A stretch of 64,000 bases of DNA from Megachile rotundata. Its lineage: Eukaryota; Arthropoda; Insecta; Hymenoptera; Megachilidae. Shown here in pieces: positions 29,201 to 41,200 of this stretch. The notes under the pieces were generated by a model that was given only the letters and a program-made list of their open reading frames with translations, made no database searches and had not been told where the DNA came from. Position 1 is the stretch's first letter. Every line of letters starts with the position of its first letter. The stretch covers positions 8,866,001 through 8,930,000 of the forward strand of contig NC_134993.1 in assembly GCF_050947335.1 (NCBI RefSeq). The letters run 5' to 3'. The translations under genes were made by a program, and so were the position numbers.

Positions 29201-32200
29201 AGTTATGCATTGATTGCAATTTTGTACAGGTTTGGATCCTGCTGGACCCTTGTACTACTTAAAGTATCCTCATTTGCGTGCTTCCGATGCCAAATTTGTG
29301 GACATTATACATACAGACTCCGGTGTTTTCGGGTTAGCTTTACCCACTGGCTCTGTGGACTTCTATCCAAATTTTGGTCATGCACCACAACCGGGATGTT
29401 ATTTTTTATCAACGACATCTTTAGAACAAGGTTTAAATTATTTACTTATTGTTAACAGTAAAATTTTATTTTAATTTTAATTTGTTGCTAAGTAAATAAA
29501 TTTAACAATTTGACGTGTGTCTGGATTATATGGTGTGCATGCAGATTAGGTTTTGTGAAACAATATAAAATTTTGTGTAGCTGTTTTTTATTATATGTAG
29601 TGTTTTTCTCTTTTTATCGATAATTTTATTCATTGTATATTGTCGGAATGCAGTGCTCTGTAGTCACCATAGGTCATGGAGGTTCTTCATAGAATCACTC
29701 AAGAACAAAGATGCTTTCGTAGCTGTTAAATGTCAGAGCAGTTTGACCTTCGCCACTGGATCATGCAATACAAGTGAGAAGGCTATTATGGGCTACTATA
29801 CATCACCCGAAACGTTGGTATTACTTTCTCAAATTCGCATTAATTCAATGATGTGTAATAGAGGCAAGGACAAAATGGTAGAATTATTTAATGAAATAAT
29901 AAATGCATTTCATCAAAATTTATTTTAATCAGATTATAGACGCTTTGGAACATTTGTAATTTTTGTTTAACAGCTCAATGCTGTTAATTCTGTTTACTCT
30001 AGCGTTGACTGTTATTTTCGACAATAAATCAATAAATTATCGCTTTATTTTTTCAGGAGAGGTGTGTACTGCCTTCAAACAGGTCCGGAAGAGCCTTTTG
30101 GTTTAGGATCCGCTGGAGCGTTGTTCAACGCCACGTTATGGAGTGAATCTATGTAATGGATTTTACTTCTATCACTGTACAAAAATGAAATATGTAAATT
30201 ATCTCATTGATGCTAAAATAATCAATTATGTACATTTTGTAATTTTGTTATTGTTATTATTTAACCTAACCTCAATTGAGTTTTATCCTAATAACCTATT
30301 CAAATGTTCATAATAATCCAAAATGGTAGCCATGTCACTGCATTACAAAATATAGTCCCTGGCCATCGAACCACTATAAATTTTCAGAATAGCAAAAATA
30401 CTAGTTAATGTTAATGTTTGAGAGCAGCCATTTTGAACAACTAGGAGCCATTTTGTTTTAAGATACCTAATATAACCTCAATTTAACCTCTCCCCATTTT
30501 ATCTATTAAATTATACAGCAATGGAATAGTACCTTATACACACTCTAAAGAACACTTCAATGACATAACTGTACAAATAAATAGGAGGAAGATAAAAATA
30601 ATATTTTTTGTAGTTGCTCTATTAATCCCCCTTTAAAGGCATAGAAATCAGAATTATAAGTATACTTATCAGCCTATAAATTGACTCAAAAGCTTCTCCG
30701 TGATAAGTAGTCAAACTATATAATTTTTTCACAATTCTAACCCATCAGGAAAGTGACAATTTCGTAAAGAATTGAACAGAAATACTTGTTCTAACGCAGA
30801 GTAGGATTTTTATTATAAGAAATGATAGAAACAACACTTAAATAAACATGTTGTAGAATTGACGGTACATGTTTCGGTTACAAAGGACATCATAATAATG
30901 GCTACCAACACAGCCACATAGCATTGGTTGACGATCAAAACAAAGGATGCACTATAACACAATGCACTGCCCATACAGTACAGTCCCTAGCCATCGAACC
31001 ACTATAAATTTTCAGAATTGTTCCCGTTTTCCGTAAAAGGCCAAATTGTAATTATATTATTTATTAGCTACCATGATACTGTACATAACATTAATCCATG
31101 TTAATATCTTGTATTTTCTTTGCTTTGGTTACAGCCGCATGCCTCGTATACATTGATCACATACTTTAAATCTTCATTATTTTCCCAAATATCTGTAATT
31201 CTTTTCAACTCGGATAATGTGGTTGGAGAGTTGTAAACTAGTCCTTTGAGTAGGCAGACATTTTCTGTGGCATTCAAATTCCACCTCTAGCGTTATCGAT
31301 ACTCCTAACGTAAACGCACGGCCCTTAATCGCTCATCACACAATTTATTATCACGATAGAATTGCAATGTATCGTTATCAATTTAGCAATAATTGTGCAT
31401 GACCCAAGATTTTCTATACATGACATAATTATAGCCACAAATGTGAAATTTTATAATGTCTTAATTCGATGGCCAAGTATATCGAAATCAAAATGCCTGC
31501 AGCGTCTAAAAATAATATCTCGCCTATCTTTATCTTGAGTATCTTGCGCACAATATGAAATGAAATCCAAAGATTGTCTGTGGATAAGAGTACTTCTACT
31601 TTCAATAGGACGAGAAGAAATGAGATATCAATATCCTCTCCAGATATTACACATTCTGGTTTAATATCTGAGGGAATCATTTTATCGAAATTTCTTAGCT
31701 CTCTGTATTTGTTGGACCTAAGTTTTGCTACATTTTGAAAATGTTTCTGATTTAGTTATATTATAGTGGGGAAGTGGTTTCTGTAGTTCGTCCATAACGT
31801 GCTCCCTTTATGGTTGTTTTCAAATTCAAAACTCGCTGTGCGAGAGGGGAAACTCAGAATTGGGTAAATAACCAGGGGACCTTTCATCTTTGATTCTAGT
31901 TTTGCCAGAGGGAAGATATCTTATTTTGAGTGAGAAGATATCTTGGTGAAAAGTAGATGAATCGTGTTACAGTGGAACAGATGAACTAGTTTTAGAAGTT
32001 TCTAAAGGTTAATTTCTGGAGATGGGAAATTTTAGAGCTTTCAAATTTTTCAGTTGATAAATACTTCAATTTTCAAATTTTCAAGATTTGGAGATTTTAG
32101 GATTTCAAGTTTTTAAGTTAAGTTTTCAAGTTTTCGAGTTTTCGAGTTTTCAAGTTTTCAAGTTTTCAAGTTTTCTAGTTTTCTAGTTTTCAGGTTTTCA

Positions 32201-35200
32201 AGTTTTCAAGTTTTCAAGGATTCAAGTTTTCAAGTTTTTAAGTTCTCAAGTATTGAAGTTTTCAAGTATTCAAGTATTCAAGTATTCAAGTATTCAAGTG
32301 TTCAAGTATCCAAGTATTCAAGTTTTCAAGTTTTCAAGTCTATAAATTATTAAATTGACAAATATTCAAATTTTGAAATTTCCAAATTCTCAACATCAGA
32401 ATTTTTTAATTTTTAAGCTTTTAAACAATCAAATCCTCAAATTCCTAAATCCTTAAACCTCTAATTCCCCAAATCTCTAAATCCCTAAACTCTCAAAATC
32501 ATAAATTATAAAATTTCCAAATCCCCAATTCCCCAAATCTCCAAATCTCCAAATTCCTAAATTATCAAATTTCCCATATTTTTCAAATTTTTAATTTCCC
32601 AAATCCCGAAATCCCCAAATTGTAAAATATTTAACAAACAAAAATACTATTCCATTTTATAAAAATTAAATCTCTATTAAAAAATTACGAAAATAATATA
32701 AAAAATTATGCTAATAACTCTGTGTGCTTAAATCTCTCGATTAAAAACATTTCCCACAATTCTATCATGTAAATAACAAATTATTTCTGACAAACTTCAA
32801 CTGCTCTATAAATCATTAAAATTGAATTATTTAATAAATGATATCTCGTCAAATAGTAGCGAAAACATAGAGGTACTTTTATCATTTCTTGTTTCACTAG
32901 TTTGTCACGTAGTAGAAGCTCTACTTTGTATTACGACTGACCTTGATGGCCGCCGAAATTCTACTTACAGCAAGTATTTTACGGTAACTGTTCTCCAAAT
33001 TGCCAAATGAAACTGCGTAGGATATACCCTGGTTGTATTACGGCCACCTTGAGTCATTTATCGTCGCAAGGAAATGGGATGGCACGCTATATTGCAGGAT
33101 AAAGTCGATTGAACGTGTCTTTTCTCTCTCTTATTGCCGGAAATTCATTGGTACCGGCTGCAACGTATCCTGGATTTATGTAGTCACCAAAGATCTTGAG
33201 AATTATATACCAAATCGTTTAAGGAACAAGGCTGTACTATCTTGTATAATACCAGTTTTTTCATTTTTATCCTTTATAGTGCATGTTTATTTAAAAATTA
33301 TTTAGAAAGAATTTATTATATTTTATGTAAGTGTATATTGTCATATATTTTATATAATTATTTATTATTATATGATTTATGTAATTGTGTGTCATATGTT
33401 TTACATTAATACATATTATTATAAATTTTTCATAATTATGTATCATCATGTGTTTAATATAATTATGTTTCATATGTTATAAATAAATACACATCATTAT
33501 ATATTTAACATAATTATATATCACCATATGTTTTATGTAATTACATATCACATGTTTTAAATAAATACATATAATTATATATTTAACATAATTATATATC
33601 ACCATATGATTTATATAATTACATATCATAAGTTTTATATAATTATATGTATATCATATGTAATAAATAAATACATATCATTATATATTTAACACAATTA
33701 TATATCACCATATGTTTTATATAATTACATATCATATCTTTCAAATAAATACATGTATACTTTATATAAATATACATTTATTTCATACATGTACCAAAAA
33801 AGAGATTATAATATTAGACTTGTAAATTTAAAACTTGTGAATACATAAACTTGTAAATATGTAAATGAATGAACAAAAAAATAAATATGTAAATTTAGTA
33901 ATCTGCAATATTTAAAAAATTAGAAACTTTCAAATGAATAAATGAATATGTAAATTTGTAAATACATGAATTTTTAAATATGTAAATTCATAAATATGTG
34001 AATTTGCAAACTTGCAAATTTGTTGATGAATAAATAAATATGTACATTTGTTGATTTATTGCGTATGCAAATGTTTATATTTTTAAATTTGTCAATATGT
34101 AGATTTGTAAATTTGTATTTGTGAATTATCAAATTTGCAATTTTGTTAATTTGCAACTTTGTAAATTTATAAATGTGTAAATTTGAACTTTGCGAATTTG
34201 TAAATTTGCAACTTTGTAGATCCGTAAATTTGCAAATTTGCAACTTTGTAGATTCGTAAATTTGTAAATTTGCAACTTTGTAGATTCGTAAATTTGTAAA
34301 TTTGCAATTTTGTAGATTCGTAAATTTGCAACTTTGTAGATTCGTAAATTTGTAAATTTGCAATTTTGTAGATTCGTAAATTTGTAAGTTTGCAATTTTG
34401 TAGATTCGTAAATTTGTAAGTTTGCAATTTTGTAAATTCGTAAATTTGTAATTTTGCAACCTTGGACATGTGTAAATTTGCAGTTTTGCAAATTTGCAAC
34501 TTTGTACATTCATAAATTTGCAAATTTGCAACTTTGTAAGTTCGTAAATTTGCAATTTGGCACATTTGTAAGTTTGCAGATTTGCAGTTTTGTAAAATCG
34601 TAAATATGTACATTTAGAACTTTTTGAATTCGTAAATTTCTAAATTTGGAACTTTGTAAATTCGTAATTTCGTAAATTTGTAAATTTGCATCTTTGTAAA
34701 TCCGTAAATTTGTAAATTTGCAACTTTGTAAATTCGTGAATTCGTAAATTCGTAAATTCGTAAATTTGTATACTTGTAAACTTGTAAATTTATAAACTTA
34801 TAAATTTTTAAGCTCGTAAATAAATAAATAAGTACAGATAAATAAATTCGTAAAAAAATCTAAACTCAGTTTAATAATTCAGTAAACTCACTAAAAAAAA
34901 CTGTATCTAAAAATCATAAATTTTCAATTTCCCAAAGGCAACTGTGCGCACAGAAAGCACACACATGCATATATGTAGGACCGTCAATATAAAGTGCCTT
35001 TTGAATTCTCAAGATTTTAACTCGAGCTATATTTCCTTTCAGTGGAAAAAGGAAAGTTTCGAATGAAAACAACGTTTGCTACTGTACCTTTTGGCTCAAT
35101 TTCACAAAGTACCATTTTATCATCGCTGTTATATGCGTCTGACGTAAGTGCAAACGTAAGTCCTCAGATTTAATCAGATTACTCTCGGAAAGTGTTTTTA

Positions 35201-38200
35201 GACTTCGCGTAATGTTTCCTTTATGGATACGTTTTCTCGCGTTTTTCACAGAGGCTCTGTATAAACTAATGGTTCCCAACATTTCTAGGAATGCGTTTCC
35301 ATGAAAATGTCTCGTTAAAAACGGACATAGTTTCCCGAATAAAATTCCTATAGAGAATGCGTCACAATTGGAACGACTTTTATACGAATGGTAAATTTTA
35401 GTTGCTCCATTTTTCTACTTTTTTACCAGTTCTAAAAACTTGATATGCATTTTTCTTCGACGAAATTGCATATTCGTTCGTGGAAATATTCTACGGAAAT
35501 CAAATTTCTGGACGAGTAATTTTTCACGTGATTTCACGTTCTGATTTACCGCGTTAAAGTCTTAATAATAGCAGAAGATGTCAAGATAAATGTGTACACT
35601 TCACCCCAGTGAACTATGCGAGAAACTTTTGTAAACTGATGTCATTTTTAAAAACAAGCACAAAGTGTCGTCAGTTTTCTCCTCGAGCTGTGTAAGTAAC
35701 GAACCGTGCTTTGAGAATGTTACCATGCTTTTAGAACTTCCTTTTAATAGCGGACATCTGCTGGAAAGTATGCTAACAGTAACTTTGACGAAATATTTCT
35801 CCCTGTTTTATGTCCTTTGCATTAATTTTCTCATCTTACATCGATAATACTATTATATGACGCTTGGATATTTTTATGTCTATTTGCATTTTTAAATTAC
35901 TGATATTATTGTACAAAAGTCATTTCAAAAATTTTCACATTTATAATTATAATAGATAGTTTACTTTTCAATATCGTATCAAAAGAAAATGTACAGTGAA
36001 GCCTCGATATAAGAGAATTTTTAAATTTTTAAATTTGAGAACTATTTTTAGTGTTTCAGTGTTTCAGATCGCTTAATCCAAAACGTACCTAATATTTCAA
36101 TATTTTTTATTTACTTTAATAGTAATAATTAGGTAGCTCTAATTGACTTACCTGCTGAAAAAAAAAACGAAAAATTTGTAGACTAAGTAGATTAGTAGTC
36201 GCAGAGATCTATGGGAATTACGAGAACGACAACACTCGGTCGGCCACCTAGCGGCCGAAGTATGAACCCTGTGAATACGTCACATAATGAAGTCCCTATA
36301 AGCGAATCTCATCGTAGACAAAAAATGATCACAGGAACCCTTGAAATGTCCAGAAACTCGCTTGCCGAGAAGTGTAACATGATCCGGACTCCAGTATACC
36401 CGTGAGATAATACCAGTGCAAATATAAAATTTTCTTATTTCTGATTTTTATGCTACCAAACTCTTACTATTAGATTTTTCGCATTTTTCTGATTAAAACG
36501 AGACCAAACACGATATAATTTCGACAATATTTACTGAATTAATTGAATAGATCAAGATAGAAAGATGGCGAATAAGGAAGAACTTGTAGAAACTTCTTTC
36601 ATATTTAATTTTACCATATTTTGTTAAGATAAGTCGTTTATTGAGGCTTATTTTTCTTATTATTAATATTATTGTTATTTTTCTTCTAACACAATATAAT
36701 TTGGACTACATTTATTGTTTTCATTGATTTCATTAAAACTTCATTAATTTCATTGAAGTTTCGAATAGAGGATAGTGAGTGAAAAGAAGACGCTGTGATT
36801 GTGACAAGATTGCAAAGTCAAACTTGTATTCTTTACAGTGCTAATGCGTTTCTTTTTTATTTTTATTCTTTTCTTTATACAACTCTTTCCCTGATATTCG
36901 TGCCATTTTCCTGATCAAAATAATACCAAATACGACGTTATTCGGTGCATATTTACTTGTAATAACTTATTTAATCATTTCAGGCGTAGGAGCTACGATT
37001 TCGACTGTCAGCCATTTTGCGAGATTACCCGAATAGCACCGAAGAGTAACGAAGTCACCCGATGTGTCACTCGTCCGTTTACTGCGTATCTTATTACAAT
37101 AAAACATTCGATATAAAAATACGATGTTATTTGGGACATATTTATTTATAATAATTTTACAAGTTTTTAAATTTATTTTTAATAATTTTATAAGTAAAAG
37201 ATCGAACTATACGATATGAGTAAAAGTTCAGACCTGAAAGATTCCTTCATATCGAGATCTTACAGACGTAGAAAATGTAATAATATTTCATATAGAAGTT
37301 TGATATGAATTACAGGGTACTTACCTTCTTCTTCGATCGAGCCATTCTCTGATCTCTGACATTGTCAGCTTCTCCTGGCGGCCTCTTACCCCATACCATA
37401 ACAGCAATACTAGTATACGTGTACATCAGAACCATTATTGGTATCACGTACTGGAGAACTAATAACGCGATAGAGTAATAATACCTGTAACACAGAAGCA
37501 CGTGGGTGAATCACGATGTAACGAACAGTCGTCCTTGCATGCAACTCAATTCCCTAGACTCGAGACAGTAATTACTCTGGTGGCCTTTAGTTTTACAATA
37601 AGGTATCATAATTCTAATGAAAATCTCTCGTTTCAAAAAAACGAAAGGTAAGATACTGAGTTAATTGCTAGTAAAGTTTCTAGGTTAATTGCTACACAAA
37701 TTTTTAGGAAAGTTACTAGGCAAGTTGCTACACAAATTTCTAGGCAAGTTACAAGGTGAGGTACTAGACAAGTTTCTATATTACTAGACACGTTTCCAAA
37801 TATTTTATTAAACATTTTGCTAGACTTGTTGCAAAACGTGTTGGTAGAATATGCTTTCTTACCTGTTGAGTGACAATTAAATATTAATATTATTAATTAA
37901 ATTAAACTAAAATAAAATAAAGTAAAATAAAATAAATTGAATTAAGTTAAATTAAAATAAATTAAAATAAATTAAATTAAATTAAGTTAAATTAAATTAA
38001 AATAAATTAAATATTATTAAATATGACCTTTTGACAATTATTCACCATAGCAAAGAAAGGAGAATATTTTTATCTGCGAGTATAATTTTTCAAGAAAATA
38101 ATAGAAAAAATAAAGAACCTTAATGAAGATAACTGTCGAAAACAGAAAGAGGAAGAAGAAATTAAATTTGTTATGCACCTACGCGTCTTTTTGTTTACGA

Positions 38201-41200
38201 ATCTCATTTGATATATTTTGTTACTGTGTTTGTTTCTTTGCAATCACTTGACTCTATTCACTGTTTGGTTCATCGTGAATTTCGTATTCATTCTTAATGA
38301 GCGTTATTCATACTTTCGCAGATTTCGCACCTCTGCATCTCTTACTTCCACGTCTGTAAACTGTATTATTTTGCATAGGGGAATAATGAAAAAAGTAAGA
38401 GTTGTTTTAAACTTTGTGACTTTTGCACCTGTTAATTTGCAAACGCTATTTTAAAAGCGATTTAATTTCATAGTGAAAGTTATTTTTTACTTGCATATAA
38501 GTACTTCATTTGCTATTTATGATGTATATTTAATGATCTAATTTTTATGAGTTAAACAGTTAAATAGTTATTTTATAGTTAAGTTGGTATTTCGTGTAAA
38601 TGTTATTTTATTTAATTTTATGGGCCGATAAATAAATTCAATTATGTTATTGCAAAATAAATTATTTCATTGATTTTGTTATATAATTAAAAAAAAATTA
38701 AGAAATTAAGGAACAAATTGATAAAATTAATAGCAGTTGTTATTAACGAGTTGTACTAAAAATATGTATTAATGAATTATTAATTTAATGTAGTAATATA
38801 ATTGTATTAAGAACACTTCTCTTTTTAAAAGAATTTGACTATCGTATGCATCAGTAGTTTCGCGTTTGAATTTGCCGCGCTTTCTACGCAATATGGCGGT
38901 GAAACAGGAATACTTTCGCTTAAACATTCGTGTCTACAAAATCCACCTAAATGTAAATAAAATATATTTAACAATATAGAACTTCTCTGTAATTAAATAA
39001 TAAAAATTAACGACAGTAATCAATAGCTTGTAAATATTACTAAAAATAAATGACAGTTATTATCAACGACTTGTAAAAGTTAATGAAAATCAATAACAGT
39101 CACAAACAATGACTTGTATGTATTAATAAAAATTAATTAACGTTGTTGCTTTGCAGTTCACAATGTTTAGATCCATCAAGTCTATAATTTTTTACAATTT
39201 TATAGTTGTAAATGATATAAGAGAAGTTAAGAAACATTCAAAATTACCTAAAAAATAAATACTAATATTTTACAAAATTGCAGAGAAATTCTATATTGAT
39301 TACGTATATTTTAATTACATTTAGGCGGATTTTATAGACGCGAAAGTTTTTAAGCGGAGGCACTGCAATTTCGTCGCCATATTGCGTAGAAAGCGCGGGG
39401 AATTCAAACGCGTTGTTTCAACGCAAATTGAAACTACGTTCGGCTCATTAAAACTATAATATATTTATGCATATAATTCAGTCAAATGCATATAACAGTT
39501 AAATTCTTTATGAAAAGAGAAGTGTTCTTAATTCATAAATTTATAGACAAAGAATTTTTTGTAAATATAAGTATTACCTATTTTCTATCGTCGGCCAAAC
39601 TTCCTTGCAAATATATTGATTACACCTTTGATGTTGCATCGAAGGCTGAGACAGCTTCGAAACGACAGCGATCGGGAAAGATATAACCATAGCAAGCACC
39701 CAAACACCAAGAATCAAAAACTGAGCCTGCCGTTTGCTCAATCTTGGTTTCAACGGCCACATGATGGCGATGTAACGATCTACACTGATTGCGACCAGTG
39801 TGTATGCACTCGCTAGAACGGACACCGCCTGAAAAAGAATGATATTGCTTGTGTTATTTTCTATCTTACTTTTCTATTTTTTATTTCATCGATTTGTACC
39901 ACGTGTTCTGCTTTCAATTCACGTGTAACGAACGTAGGTATGTGTATATAAAAAGCCATTCGTTGATAAAAGGTTCAATTACGTTTTAACGGGTATATTG
40001 AATTTCGCTTTTTTGACGGGATTTGTTTGTATCGAAAAATTGTTTACAACATTCTGTGTAAATAGCTGGCAAAATATTTCGTTATTGGTTCTTTTGATGT
40101 TAGTTTTTAATAGCTTATACAGAATGTACAGAAAGATCGATAGTACCAATAAAAAAATTTATACTTTGTTTATGTTTCTATTTGCAAAATGAAGACACAA
40201 AGTTTCTATTTGATTAAGTGACAAATGTTTCAGTCTCAAGCTTTTAAAGTGATTTTTTAATTTAGAAGTTTGATCATTCGAAAATGTGGAAATTTAAAAT
40301 TTGGTGACTTTTCAGCAAGGAATCGTTGCAAACACGTAGTAAAAAAGTTTCTAAAATTTTGGAGAAGAAAAAACTCTACAACTACTTATTTTTATATAAC
40401 AATGTTAGAAACACTCTTTAGGATAACCTTTACCCTAATTTCCACTGTAATTCACCTCTACATAGAATAATACAAAGCATTTAATATTATCGAGTTATCA
40501 TAACTCTACATAAATGTCAGACCGTCTTCAATCATCACACTATTAATATTTACTGGAAATTACCAATATCCATATATTGACTTTACATTACAAATTATAG
40601 GTAGTCCTCCGGGTTTCGGAATTATTCGATTCTGCAAATGAAAGGCTTTTAGGGGACACATATCTACATCGTCTTTAAAGGCGTGTTAAAGCGGGTAGAC
40701 TCATGCGCCATTGCTATACTCTGCATTTTACAGTTCAATTTCCAAACAACTGACTAAAAATTTCTATTACTATTTTTCAAGATAAGTAATTTACGTAAAT
40801 TGCTAGATTTAAGTAGAGGAGAACGAGGACAAAAATAATTGTTGAAAATAACACATCTTTTCCTTGTTTGCAATCATTTTTAAACAATTCGTTTTTCATA
40901 GTTTCAATATTTGTTCTGTTCCGTTGATCAACATCATAACAAGAATCGTGCAGAAGATAAATAGATGCATTCTTTAAGGAAGGACAAAAGTTAAGATGTG
41001 ATAAAAGTAACACCTCTTTCTCCACAGACGCTTTTAAACAATTCAATTTTCAAAGCTGCATGAAAATAACTGCTCTGTTCCATTAATCGATACCAAGACA
41101 TGAAGAGGTTAAACCGAATCGCTAATTCAGATCATTCAAGTTTTCTACTATCTCGACTCTCTCATTGATATTCATAGTTAAGCTGTTCGTATTAAACCCA

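Noticed and set aside
33033..33305. 90-codon plus frame
   Set aside because: No recognisable motif, no splice or promoter context; it ends in AT-rich repeat.
33974..34613. Minus-strand frames of 126-193 codons rich in ANLQIYE and KLQIYKF
   Set aside because: Produced by the octamer array; three overlapping frames are open together, which a real gene would not show.
36211..36405. Plus frame with basic composition, and a nearly open minus frame opposite
   Set aside because: Neither resembles a protein; the palindrome there makes a transposon scrap more likely.
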